Below are positions 53,728-62,043 of a stretch of DNA of 64,000 nt, in pieces. Position numbers and translations under genes: made by a program. Position 1 is the stretch's first letter, and every line of letters begins with the position of its first letter. The notes beneath the pieces were generated by a model, which was given only the letters and a program-made list of their open reading frames with translations, was not told the DNA's origin and ran no database searches. Source of the DNA: a virus. Location: the IMG/VR virus record IMGVR_UViG_3300037294_000266, positions 186,001 to 250,000 of that record; one strand, 5' to 3'.

Positions 53728-54816
53728 GTGGATGTTATAGTTAAACCGACCGTTGCTTGTAATTTTAAGTGTACATTCTGTTCGAGTACTCATTTATCAG
53801 AAAACCCAACAGATATCGTAGAGCTCTCTACGCTTAAGCAGTTTATCCAGCGCTTCCCAGAAACCAATACCGTGATCGTCAATGGTGGAGACCCGCTCAT
53901 GATGCCTCCTGAGTATTACTGGGAGATGATTAAGATGCTGGATGAACTTGATAGTCATGCGAGCATCAGTTTCACCAGTAACCTCTGGCCTTTCTACAAG
54001 AAGCCTGAGATATGGGAAGAGTTATTCAAACATGATCGCCTAGGTATCACGACTTCTTTCCAATACGGTGACAAGCGCCTCAAAGGCGACAAGTCAGTCT
54101 TCACAGAAGAAGACTTCAGGAATGTCAGTGACATGTTCCTTGAACGCATTGGTTACCGTCCTAGCTTCATTGCCGTCATTGACAAGGACAACGAGCACAC
54201 TGTCTTGGACACGGTTCGTCTGGCTAAGGAAATGGGTGTTGAAGCCAAGATCAACCACGTTGTTGCTTCAGGACCCGAAGTGGATAATCGTGGCATCATC
54301 ATGGGCAGTCAGAATAACTTCTTCACTCAGGCGGATATCTACCGTCATTATGTCCAGATCTACGATGCCGGTCTGATGGAGTGGGAATACAACACCAAAC
54401 AGATGGCTAAGAAGCTTAAGGGATTGGCCACTACCTGTCCGTTAGCACGGAACTGCGACAGTGGTATTCGAGCATTGCAGCCTGGCGGTGGTTATTATTC
54501 ATGTGGGTCGTTTGGTGATGATGGCGAACATCCCATTGACTTCGAAGCAGAGATGGCCGGCGAGTTCTTCACCCCACTGCAATACGAAGCCGACTTAGAC
54601 TCGATGAAAGAGTCGTGCTACACATGCCCTATGTTCAGTATTTGTAATGGCTGTCGTAAAACCATTGCAGACACCAAGCGAATGGGACTTGTAGAACATC
54701 ATTGCAAAACCATGAAAGAGATTGCTCCACGGATCATCGATATCAACGGACTGACCGGTAAGGTATTTCCAACGCCATACGTTGACGAATCAGTGCAGCT
54801 CATTGCTAAGGCATAA
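53728..54816 (+). CDS. Radical SAM enzyme 3 with SPASM-like C-terminus, 362 aa
   Basis: Starts with GTG, with GAGG 8 nt upstream. CNFKCTFC (Cys11, 15, 18), then TVIVNGGDPLMMPPEYY, where GGD replaces the usual GGE. C-terminal Cys pairs include CPLARNCDSG, YYSCGSFGDDG, CYTCPMFSICNGC and a final HHC. It lies 3 nt after the stop of the next radical SAM gene's upstream neighbour and 3 nt before radical SAM 4, so the enzymes are made together. The overall layout is that of peptide-modifying maturases; substrate unknown. Confidence 0.85.
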   Translation: MDVIVKPTVACNFKCTFCSSTHLSENPTDIVELSTLKQFIQRFPETNTVIVNGGDPLMMPPEYYWEMIKMLDELDSHASISFTSNLWPFYKKPEIWEELFKHDRLGITTSFQYGDKRLKGDKSVFTEEDFRNVSDMFLERIGYRPSFIAVIDKDNEHTVLDTVRLAKEMGVEAKINHVVASGPEVDNRGIIMGSQNNFFTQADIYRHYVQIYDAGLMEWEYNTKQMAKKLKGLATTCPLARNCDSGIRALQPGGGYYSCGSFGDDGEHPIDFEAEMAGEFFTPLQYEADLDSMKESCYTCPMFSICNGCRKTIADTKRMGLVEHHCKTMKEIAPRIIDINGLTGKVFPTPYVDESVQLIAKA

Positions 54817-54819
54817 TTC

Positions 54820-55746
54820 ATGACAAAGCCTAAAATAAATATCAGTATCAACCCGTGGTATTTCTGTAATTTTAAATGTGACTTCTGCTACTTGACTCCT
54901 GAGCAATTAGGGGATCGAAAGCGTCTTGACCTCGAGACACTCGAACAACGGCTCGATGAACTCCTGCAACATTACGTTATCGGACACATCGATCTATATG
55001 GTGGTGAAGTATTACTACTGCCTGAAGAATACATCAATGCTATCCGTGACATGTTACACGTCCGAGGTATTGATGACTTGGTTCTGGTTACTAACCTGTC
55101 TCATCTCCACCCAGTCGTTCACGAGAAGGATTGGGAAATATCGGTCTCGTATGACTTTGATGCTCGTGAGAAACATGAACATGTGTTACAGAACATGCTT
55201 CTCATGACACAACCTTTCAGTATCTTGTCTCTGGCAGGGCGCCAGTTTCTCGATAAGGTTACTCCAGACATCTACGTCGACACGATGAATATGTTTGGTA
55301 ATCTGAAAGGTTGTGAGATCAAACCTTACAGTAGTAACCAAGCCAACGACCAGCCTGTGACGTACCGAGAATACGAAGAGTTTGTCTGGGCAGTGATTGA
55401 TCATCCGGCTCGTAACTTCTACTTTGAGAACGCCACTCAGGTTGAAGAAGCATTTGAAGGCACTCGTAATTCATTCAGCGATGACCACATCTACATCACA
55501 CCTGAAGGTAAGTTTGCAGTACTGGAGTTCGATGACAATGATCATGAATTCTTTATGCCACTGGAATCGATTGCAGAGTACCAACAGTGGTGTGTAATCG
55601 AGAAGAGCCGTGTTAATGTCAATCCGATCTGTTCGGCATGTCCTTACAACGGATCTTGTCTCTCTGAACACCTTCGTAATGTAACGTCCCTCGATAATTC
55701 CTGTAATGGGTTCCGAGGACTCATTGATAAATGGGGTGCATCGTGA
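54820..55746 (+). CDS. Radical SAM enzyme 4, 308 aa
   Basis: YFCNFKCDFCY gives Cys16, 20 and 23; DLYGGEVLLLP is the GGE motif. It is shorter than its neighbours, with one C-terminal cysteine set (CSACPYNGSC...CNGF), which fits a twitch-type single auxiliary cluster. Overlaps the next gene start by 4 nt (GTGA). Close sequence style to radical SAM 3 (PEEY after the GGE/GGD motif) suggests the pair acts together. Confidence 0.85.
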   Translation: MTKPKINISINPWYFCNFKCDFCYLTPEQLGDRKRLDLETLEQRLDELLQHYVIGHIDLYGGEVLLLPEEYINAIRDMLHVRGIDDLVLVTNLSHLHPVVHEKDWEISVSYDFDAREKHEHVLQNMLLMTQPFSILSLAGRQFLDKVTPDIYVDTMNMFGNLKGCEIKPYSSNQANDQPVTYREYEEFVWAVIDHPARNFYFENATQVEEAFEGTRNSFSDDHIYITPEGKFAVLEFDDNDHEFFMPLESIAEYQQWCVIEKSRVNVNPICSACPYNGSCLSEHLRNVTSLDNSCNGFRGLIDKWGAS

Positions 55747-56795
55747 AAGCTCAACATCTTGAAGTAGAACACAGGCAGCGCCTGGAGATCACTCTCGACA
55801 TCTTTCGAGGGTGTGGTCATAGCTGCTCAGGCTGCATGATCAATACGTCGCTGGGTGGGGATGTCAACGACATTCCTGAACTCCATGCACTGATCAGTGA
55901 AATGGTTGACGTTGGGTATGTGGCGTTTGATCTCGGTGTAGGTCCTACTGATTACATGTCTGCAGACAACACCGCCGAGGTCATGGACCATCCGGTCTTT
56001 CAAGAGATGGCGCAGAAATTCCATCAGGTTACGTTCAACGCAGCGTTCCTTGAGAAAGACATGGAGAAGTATAGGTCGATGTGCGAAGACATTGACCTGG
56101 CACTCCCTGGTAAATCTATACGCTTCTTAATTCCGGCAGCGCCTCCATTTTTCAAGACACACAAGTTTGGCGACATGATTGAATCCAAACTTGAGTTCGT
56201 GAAGGATAATCTACATAGCGCTTACCTGAATGAAGCTGGCTTTGTGGTTAACTGCACGGCAGACACTGTGGGTGATGACTTTGAGGCCATGATGAATAAT
56301 GGCTTTGATATTGAATTCCCTGTTGATAAGGATGATATCTTGAATATCCCTTACGGTCGAGCGCCTGTAAAGGATCTGATGACGGCACAGCACATCAAGC
56401 GGATGTCTCATCGCATCACTCAGTTCTATTCAACACTGAATGGTACAGATGAGCGTCGTCGCAATCCTGATCTCTGCTACCACACCGGTACCATGGTCAA
56501 TCTCCTGTACACCGGCGGTAAGCTTTACTGGGTGCCTTTCCTTAAAGACGACTGCGCGTTCCTTGAAGATGCTTTCTCTGTGTCGAAGCCCTGGTCTATG
56601 GATAATCTCCTAAAGACTCGTCAGGCGGCTCTAGAGAGCGCTCTAGACTACCTTAAGGACACGCCGTGCATGACCTGTCCTTATCTGAGCAGTTGTTCAG
56701 AGAAAGGTATCATTAACATCATGGAACACATGCAGATCCGTGATTGTCTAGTTGGGTTAGAACATGTTAAATCAACCGCAGAGTCCAGCGTTTAA
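55743..56795 (+). CDS. Radical SAM enzyme 5, 350 aa
   Basis: GTG at 55743 (MKAQHLEVEH) is preferred over ATG 55731: GGGG lies 7 nt upstream and the 4-nt GTGA overlap with the previous stop is typical. RGCGHSCSGCM gives Cys24, 28 and 31. The GGE segment is replaced by FDLGVGPTDYM. The C-terminal cluster is CMTCPYLSSC...DCLVGL. It is clearly related to radical SAM 6, whose start it overlaps by 32 nt, and differs in style from radical SAM 1-4. Confidence 0.8.
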   Translation: MKAQHLEVEHRQRLEITLDIFRGCGHSCSGCMINTSLGGDVNDIPELHALISEMVDVGYVAFDLGVGPTDYMSADNTAEVMDHPVFQEMAQKFHQVTFNAAFLEKDMEKYRSMCEDIDLALPGKSIRFLIPAAPPFFKTHKFGDMIESKLEFVKDNLHSAYLNEAGFVVNCTADTVGDDFEAMMNNGFDIEFPVDKDDILNIPYGRAPVKDLMTAQHIKRMSHRITQFYSTLNGTDERRRNPDLCYHTGTMVNLLYTGGKLYWVPFLKDDCAFLEDAFSVSKPWSMDNLLKTRQAALESALDYLKDTPCMTCPYLSSCSEKGIINIMEHMQIRDCLVGLEHVKSTAESSV

Positions 56796-57744
56796 TCTGA
56801 CCCTTGAGATTCTACAGGGGTGTAAGTACAACTGCGTAGGCTGTATGGTCGATAAAGACTACGAGCCTCTTATTCCATTTGACCAGGACACGGATAAGAT
56901 CCTTGAAATGGTCGATGCGATGAAAGCTGAAGGGTATCGGACTCGAGAGTTTACAATCGGGCCAGTGGATGTCATCAGCTCGAAGACAGGGGATTCGATA
57001 TTCGATCATCGCTTGATTAAGGGGCTGGCTGAGCGGTTTGAATCTGTCGTCATTCCGTTAGCACTGATGAAAGGGAAGTCGTTTACACTGGCCACTCCTT
57101 TCCAGCTAAAGAGTACTGACAACCCTAAACACGTCGATCTAATAAAGCGTCGTGTGATGTTCATCCAAGCGTCATTGCCTGACGTTAAATTTGAGCTACT
57201 GTACATTACCGTTAACATGATTGGCGATGCAGTAGATGCATTTGATGTTGCATTAAACCGAAGACTCCATGATATTGATTTTGGTGTCAGACGACTCATT
57301 GAGTTTGTATTCCCTCACCCTAGAAAGGGGTTGGATAATTTACTCATGCAGAACTTGTTTAAGCGCAACTTCGGACATTTCTGTGACGTCATTAAACAGT
57401 GTAAGAACACTGATCTAAATCGTCATCTCATTAAACCAGCTGATGATAGCTACGAAACAACCTATCGTGATGGCAGACTGTATTACACACCGACACTGAT
57501 CGAGAAGTTTCCTATATTCGATCCGATGTTTGAAATAACGTCTCCATGGACTCTCGAGAAGATAGAGCTGTTCAAGATGGATCTCTATCTAGACAGTCTG
57601 GTTAAATATTCAGTGAGCGGACCGTGCAGTAAGTGTTGTAATTTAAGTAAGTGTGCTGAGGGCGATGTTCACTCCATCATGACTCATTTGAATGACTCGA
57701 CTTGTCTGGTATCTCTTTATAACGACTGGAGTGTGATAACGTGA
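56764..57744 (+). CDS. Radical SAM enzyme 6, paralogue of enzyme 5, 326 aa
   Basis: LQGCKYNCVGCM gives Cys20, 24 and 27; EFTIGPVDVIS replaces the GGE motif as in enzyme 5. C-terminal CSKCCNLSKC...TCLVSL matches the auxiliary cluster of enzyme 5. The two arose by tandem duplication and may form a heterodimer or act in sequence. The ribosome-binding site is poor, so expression likely depends on coupling to enzyme 5. Confidence 0.8.
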   Translation: MLNQPQSPAFNLTLEILQGCKYNCVGCMVDKDYEPLIPFDQDTDKILEMVDAMKAEGYRTREFTIGPVDVISSKTGDSIFDHRLIKGLAERFESVVIPLALMKGKSFTLATPFQLKSTDNPKHVDLIKRRVMFIQASLPDVKFELLYITVNMIGDAVDAFDVALNRRLHDIDFGVRRLIEFVFPHPRKGLDNLLMQNLFKRNFGHFCDVIKQCKNTDLNRHLIKPADDSYETTYRDGRLYYTPTLIEKFPIFDPMFEITSPWTLEKIELFKMDLYLDSLVKYSVSGPCSKCCNLSKCAEGDVHSIMTHLNDSTCLVSLYNDWSVIT

Positions 57745-58178
57745 GTAAGGAAGAACAGCTTACTTTTATTCAGTTAGAACAGATGCCTTTTCCAGATTGG
57801 CTGATAGACGCTGTCCTTTGTGAACCTAACAAAGCGTTCATTGAGACAGCGTCTATCAACGACTACGTCAACAGCATCATACTGCCAATTGTTGCTGATG
57901 AACTCAACTGGCCAGACAATCTGCAAGTGACAGCAAACCATGTCCATTGTAGCAGTGACGGACTCGAGCCACACGACCATCTCCCTCACGAATACACTTC
58001 AGTACTCTATCTCATTGATGCCGAAGGTGATCTGATTGTTCATGACGATGGCGAACACCGTGTCACGCCAGCAGAAGGTCGGTTTGTTCTGATGGACGCT
58101 CGTCTTAAACACAGTGTTGAACCATCCAACTGCATGCGTATTTCTCTGGTGACCAACTATGCAACCACCTGCCTATAA
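57741..58178 (+). CDS. Small Fe(II)/2OG oxygenase-like protein, 145 aa
   Basis: Starts with GTG overlapping the radical SAM 6 stop (GTGA). The jelly-roll core is EPHDHLPHEYTSVLYLIDAE (His78, His80, His83), LIVHDD, then DARLKHSVEPSNCMRISL with distal His124 and Arg133 for 2OG binding. The layout matches prolyl-hydroxylase-like oxygenases; which of the three early histidines bind iron is unclear. Short even for the family, so it has little beyond the catalytic core. Confidence 0.6.
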   Translation: MSKEEQLTFIQLEQMPFPDWLIDAVLCEPNKAFIETASINDYVNSIILPIVADELNWPDNLQVTANHVHCSSDGLEPHDHLPHEYTSVLYLIDAEGDLIVHDDGEHRVTPAEGRFVLMDARLKHSVEPSNCMRISLVTNYATTCL

Positions 58179-58593
58179 AGACTATCAACTGCTCTACGAT
58201 GAATATGTCCAAGAGCATGCTGACGATTTTGCTAACATGGAAATCGTTGAGGATCCTGAACTTGTGGAAAACGCGCTCCATTACTTCAAGGAAGCGTCTT
58301 TCCCGCTCATCTATCCGGCTAAGAGTTATGCGGTGGCTATCATTTACGCCACTAAGATTCATGAACTCTACGATATCCCAGTCAAGACGACCTTGAATGA
58401 TCCCGATCTATTCTTAGGACATGACCGGTACTTCGTTCCGTATGAGCTAGATCCCCACACCTACGACGCTATCTTGGCTCGCTTAGAGACTATTCCTAAT
58501 TGGATGGAATCTGGCTGGGCTCCGCAGTCGGTGAAGTACTGTCTTTTAGAATGTACTGAAGACGGTGTCAACTCGGTATTGAGCGGAGAGTGA
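58159..58593 (+). CDS. Unknown island protein, 144 aa
   Basis: ATG 20 nt before the end of the preceding oxygenase gene; stop just before the next oxygenase. Acidic, aromatic-rich (many Tyr/Asp), no motif recognised and no metal-ligand pattern. It lies between oxygenases, so it may be a partner or substrate, but this is only position. Confidence 0.6.
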   Translation: MQPPAYKDYQLLYDEYVQEHADDFANMEIVEDPELVENALHYFKEASFPLIYPAKSYAVAIIYATKIHELYDIPVKTTLNDPDLFLGHDRYFVPYELDPHTYDAILARLETIPNWMESGWAPQSVKYCLLECTEDGVNSVLSGE

Positions 58594-58595
58594 CC

Positions 58596-59153
58596 ATGAA
58601 CTATCTAGAGCCGTGGAAGACTGAGATCGGGCATTTCAACGTGGCTGATCAGTTTGACATGACGGCCTTTGGTGAAGAGATATTTACGTTATTTGCCATG
58701 ACCAATGGAGAGGACGAAAGTCAACGTAAGATTGACCCTTCGACGTTTCCTGTCCTTCTGAAGATGCGTGATGAAACAATAACGCCAGCGGTCATTGAAT
58801 ATACGAAACGTTGTTTCAACTACGACATGGATAAGTTCTATGTTGAAAGTAATGGTAAGTGGATTGCAGAAGGTGAGGGACTGTATCCACATTGGCATCC
58901 TGGCTCAGTCATCTCGGTCATCTGCTATCCAGTAGATTCTGCAAATGGTTTGAACATGTTCGATCCTAAGGGGAACGCCATTCGGGGTTATCCTAAAGAG
59001 ATGCGATGGGGACATTTTGCCAACTTGAACATCTCGCCTAAAGCAGGTGACATCTTCATATTCCCCAGTTACCTCCAACACAGCGTAAGTCATGTGACAG
59101 AAGAGGTGCGGTTGTCTCTGCTCCACGAGTATTATGTCACCCACAATTTATAG
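58596..59153 (+). CDS. 2OG-Fe(II) oxygenase, small hydroxylase family, 185 aa
   Basis: ATG 58596 (MNYLEPWK) has GGAG 7 nt upstream; a GTG at 58590 would add two residues. Motifs match the phage/bacterial putative 2OG oxygenase family: YPHWHPGSVISVICYP (His99, His101), LNMFDPKG, KAGDIFIFPSYLQHSVSHVTEEVRLSL (His162 and the Arg for 2OG). Likely hydroxylates a protein or peptide side chain. It is a paralogue of 59166-59717 and lies directly before it. Confidence 0.75.
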   Translation: MNYLEPWKTEIGHFNVADQFDMTAFGEEIFTLFAMTNGEDESQRKIDPSTFPVLLKMRDETITPAVIEYTKRCFNYDMDKFYVESNGKWIAEGEGLYPHWHPGSVISVICYPVDSANGLNMFDPKGNAIRGYPKEMRWGHFANLNISPKAGDIFIFPSYLQHSVSHVTEEVRLSLLHEYYVTHNL

Positions 59154-59165
59154 GAAGTACGTACA

Positions 59166-59717
59166 ATGAAAATCATTCAGCCGTGGAAGATAGAGATCGC
59201 CCAGTACAATCTTCTCGAACAGGTGGATAACAGTGCCATCACCGAAGAAGTCCACATGCTTCACTGCCTATCTCCACGTGACTCTCTGACACCTCTGGTA
59301 GTGACTCCAGAGCAATTCCCAGCGTTGTGTCACTTCCGTGACAAGATTGTTCACGGACTGGTGGTTGATTACATTCGCCGAGTGTTCGGTGTTGAGCCAT
59401 TCGATATTGCTACCGATACGTTTGGCAAGGTGTTCGACAAGCAACAAGGACTTGGCAGTCACTTGCATGGCAACTCGTGCCTGACGAGCGTGTACTATCC
59501 TAGCGATTCTGATGCAGGGATGTCTCTGGCAGACCCGCGCTTCAATGCATCTCGTGGATATCCGCGTTCGATACGTGATAACCACTTTGGCGAGTTCTAT
59601 GTGGCGCCTAAGGCAGGTGATCTCTGGATCATGCCTAGCTATATCCAGCACAGTGTTGCTCCAAGTACAGAAGAGATGCGTCTCTCTCTAATCAATGACT
59701 TTCATTTCAAGGCATAA
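59166..59717 (+). CDS. 2OG-Fe(II) oxygenase, paralogue of the preceding gene, 183 aa
   Basis: Same layout: QPWKIEIAQYN at the N-terminus, GSHLHGNSCLTSVYYP (His99, His101), MSLADPR, then KAGDLWIMPSYIQHSVAPSTEEMRLSL (His162, Arg). Equal length and metal-site spacing to 58596-59153 show a tandem duplication. Divergence around the substrate loop suggests different positions on one substrate. GGAAGTACGTACA precedes the ATG. Confidence 0.75.
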   Translation: MKIIQPWKIEIAQYNLLEQVDNSAITEEVHMLHCLSPRDSLTPLVVTPEQFPALCHFRDKIVHGLVVDYIRRVFGVEPFDIATDTFGKVFDKQQGLGSHLHGNSCLTSVYYPSDSDAGMSLADPRFNASRGYPRSIRDNHFGEFYVAPKAGDLWIMPSYIQHSVAPSTEEMRLSLINDFHFKA

Positions 59718-59719
59718 TC

Positions 59720-60379
59720 ATGACTGATGAAGAGAATGGCTTGTATCCAGGTGTAGACCGTGGCATGTTCCGGGTCATGCGTCTTCTAGATAACTCAGGT
59801 GTCCAATTGAAAGCACAGGTACGGATCAAGAATCTGTCTGTCTTCAACTTCCTGAGCGATCTCCAATATGCTGTAATTGGCTATGGTCTCGAATGGTGGC
59901 GTGATGGTGAACCAGGTCCTCATGAGGCCGGTGAAGCAAATCCGTACATCCCACGCGGCCGTCCTAACATCAGTCGGTTGTACTTCAGGGGTAAGACCAG
60001 TATTACTCCAAAGATGTTGCACTTAGAGGATGCGGTCATCAATGACTTCATCAACTCTAAAGCTCTGGCTGATCCGATGACATACTCGACGTATGCATTG
60101 GAAGCCGCTGAACAAACCAGCAGTGCGGCTGTATGGCGTGATCTGGGTAAAACAGCATTCCAGTATGCCAACGCAGTTCATATTACCAAGTTAGAAGCTT
60201 CCTCCACCACCCCTCTTGAAATTGTGGTTGAGGGTCTGCGCTTCGAGTACCGTCGTAAAGCGTCTCCAGATATTGTGAAGACTGCAGACATTAAACCGTA
60301 CAAGTTCACCAAACTTCGTGATTGTTACGAAGCCATGCAAACATTTATCGAAAATGAGGTTACCAATGGCGATTTCTAA
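59720..60379 (+). CDS. Unknown protein, possibly tail-associated, 219 aa
   Basis: Starts 3 nt after the oxygenase stop and overlaps the endolysin start. Mixed alpha/beta, with an RGRPNISRLYFRGK stretch and no membrane segment. Not recognised. Co-transcribed with both modification and lysis genes, so a late function is likely. Confidence 0.6.
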   Translation: MTDEENGLYPGVDRGMFRVMRLLDNSGVQLKAQVRIKNLSVFNFLSDLQYAVIGYGLEWWRDGEPGPHEAGEANPYIPRGRPNISRLYFRGKTSITPKMLHLEDAVINDFINSKALADPMTYSTYALEAAEQTSSAAVWRDLGKTAFQYANAVHITKLEASSTTPLEIVVEGLRFEYRRKASPDIVKTADIKPYKFTKLRDCYEAMQTFIENEVTNGDF

Positions 60380-61085
60380 GAATCGACTCATGGATCTACA
60401 GCGTGACATGAAAGCACTGGGTGTTTACTTCGGTGGTATCGATGGTGCATGGGGTCAGTTGTCCCACGGTGCATTTGTAAATGCTCGTCGAATGGCCAGT
60501 AAGAACAAGACAACCGCGCCTGAAGGCATGAGCGAATTATTGTTCACATACTGTAAAGCCCACGCATGGTCTGACAAAGTCAGTGACGAGTTCATTCTCG
60601 AGACCAAACGTATTGCCACTGATCTTGGCATGACGTTCCAAGGTACTGACGAATTATTGTCCTGCATGGCCTTCGAAACCGGTGAGACCTTCTCACCGAC
60701 AATCAAGAACGGTGCCGGTGCTCCGTACTACGGCATTATCCAGTTTGGCGCAGCGGCTGCCAAAGATGCAGGCACGTCTATTCCTGCATTGTTGAAGATG
60801 ACCAACGTAGAACAGCTTCAGTATGTCTACAACTTCTTCAAGCCTTACAAAGGCAAGTTGAATGATTTGTCTGACTGTTACATGCGCATACTCTGGCCTG
60901 CCGCAGTCGGTAAACCTTCTGATTACGTGCTGTTCGACAAGATGAATGCCAAGTCTAAAGCGTATGTTCAGAACAAAGGTCTGGACATCGACAAGGACGG
61001 GAAGATTACAAAAGCTGAAGCGGCTGCTAAAGTGATGCAGAAGCTTGTAGCTGGCTTACATCCAGGTAACCTGCGTGTAGCTTAA
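60366..61085 (+). CDS. Endolysin: peptidoglycan-binding plus transglycosylase/lysozyme domain (phiKZ gp144-like), 239 aa
   Basis: The ATG at 60366 (MAISKNRL) follows GAGG. Residues about 8-40 (LMDLQRDMKALGVYFGGIDGAWGQ) form a peptidoglycan-binding repeat of the LQxxLxxLGxYxGxIDGxWG type. The catalytic domain follows, with Glu in CMAFETGETFSPTIKNGAG and YYGIIQFGAAAAKD. This N-terminal-binding, C-terminal-catalytic order is that of phiKZ gp144 and unlike most Gram-negative endolysins. No signal peptide, so release needs a holin, for which small membrane proteins nearby are candidates. Confidence 0.75.
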   Translation: MAISKNRLMDLQRDMKALGVYFGGIDGAWGQLSHGAFVNARRMASKNKTTAPEGMSELLFTYCKAHAWSDKVSDEFILETKRIATDLGMTFQGTDELLSCMAFETGETFSPTIKNGAGAPYYGIIQFGAAAAKDAGTSIPALLKMTNVEQLQYVYNFFKPYKGKLNDLSDCYMRILWPAAVGKPSDYVLFDKMNAKSKAYVQNKGLDIDKDGKITKAEAAAKVMQKLVAGLHPGNLRVA

Positions 61086-61105
61086 CAAAGAAAAAAAAGA
61101 AAGCT

Positions 61106-61129
61106 AGAGGGAGCCCTGGGGCTCCCTCT
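61106..61129. terminator. Bidirectional terminator between convergent genes
   Basis: 10-bp stem AGAGGGAGCC / GGCTCCCTCT with a CTGG loop, identical in stem sequence to the terminator at 44-67; A-rich before and T-containing after. Confidence 0.75.
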
Positions 61130-61138
61130 TATGCCGTC

Positions 61139-61276
61139 TTACTTGGCACGACGCGTGGCACGAATGCCACAGAACGTGAATGTATCCGGAAGGCGCTTTA
61201 CCAACACCTTGCCACCGATGTAGCCAATTGCAGCACCAACTACACCAGCACCTACAATAATAATTAATTTGTTCAT
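61139..61276 (-). CDS. Very small membrane protein, 45 aa
   Basis: Minus strand, ATG at 61276, TAA at 61141-61139, with AGGAG 6 nt upstream. MNKLIIIVGAGVVGAAIG is a Gly-rich hydrophobic segment followed by a basic tail (KVLVKRLPDT...CGIRATRRAK). One membrane span, cytoplasmic basic end. Last of a run of tiny genes. Confidence 0.55.
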   Translation of the reverse strand: MNKLIIIVGAGVVGAAIGYIGGKVLVKRLPDTFTFCGIRATRRAK

Positions 61277-61306
61277 GATCTTCTCCTGGACGACAGTTAG
61301 GTTATA

Positions 61307-61726
61307 TTAAGCAACTTCTTTCAATACGAAGTTAAAGTACTGGCCTGGAACCAGTACTGGGAATTGTTCAACACGGTCCCAAGCAATACTTTCGATGATG
61401 CCTTCGACATCAGCTTTAGGATCATTGGTTGCTTCGAAGACGGTACCGGCACAGTTGTCACGAGTGACAACTACCTCACCACCCTTACGGACAGTGATTC
61501 GGTTTAAGCAGTAGTACGACGAGAAAGAACCGTTAAATAGTGCTACAACTTCTTGGCGATCATCACGCTGGTAAACGACGACGCCTGCCAAAGACAGAGT
61601 ACGTTCGCCTTTGCTATCATGTTCATCTTTTAGGATGAAGTTGGCAGCTTTAACGGCTTCAATGATTGCGGCATTCTCAGCGGTAAGTGTTGGAACAGGT
61701 TGAGCGAGATATTGTTGCTTGTTCAT
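61307..61726 (-). CDS. Unknown phage protein, 139 aa
   Basis: Minus-strand frame with AAGGAGAACACC before the ATG. Soluble, mixed alpha/beta, no motif recognised. Lies in the run of small genes 61139-62567. Confidence 0.65.
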   Translation of the reverse strand: MNKQQYLAQPVPTLTAENAAIIEAVKAANFILKDEHDSKGERTLSLAGVVVYQRDDRQEVVALFNGSFSSYYCLNRITVRKGGEVVVTRDNCAGTVFEATNDPKADVEGIIESIAWDRVEQFPVLVPGQYFNFVLKEVA

Positions 61727-61757
61727 GGTGTTCTCCTTAGAACTGGGTTATGGTGCC

Positions 61758-61979
61758 TTAAGCGGCGATTGTGAAATCCACACTGTGCTTGGATGCACAG
61801 GTGTTATAGCAGATGACTACTTTATCATCGGCGATACGGATATCGCTGAACGACAAAGCATTGTGTTTACTGACTATCAAGGCAGCCAGAGTAGATTCGA
61901 CACCTGCTGAAAGTAGCATGGTGAAGTTCTTGGCCACCCGGAGGCGTGTAGCGATGATCTTTGCGTTAATACTGCTCAT
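61758..61979 (-). CDS. Unknown small protein, 73 aa
   Basis: Minus strand, AGGAGAGCAGCC before the ATG. No clear membrane segment, though the middle is moderately hydrophobic. Contains two Cys near the C-terminus (CYNTCASK). Unrecognised. Confidence 0.6.
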   Translation of the reverse strand: MSSINAKIIATRLRVAKNFTMLLSAGVESTLAALIVSKHNALSFSDIRIADDKVVICYNTCASKHSVDFTIAA

Positions 61980-62043
61980 GGCTGCTCTCCTTATCGAGTG
62001 GCCTTATGTTTAGGGTTCTTATCTAGAATCTAGATAAGATGTA

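Noticed and set aside
47675-57744. Radical SAM genes as queuosine, anaerobic ribonucleotide reductase or other nucleotide-metabolism enzymes
   Set aside because: The C-terminal auxiliary cysteine clusters, co-translation with hydroxylases and absence of QueC/QueD/NrdD-type genes do not fit; NrdG- and QueE-type proteins are much shorter.
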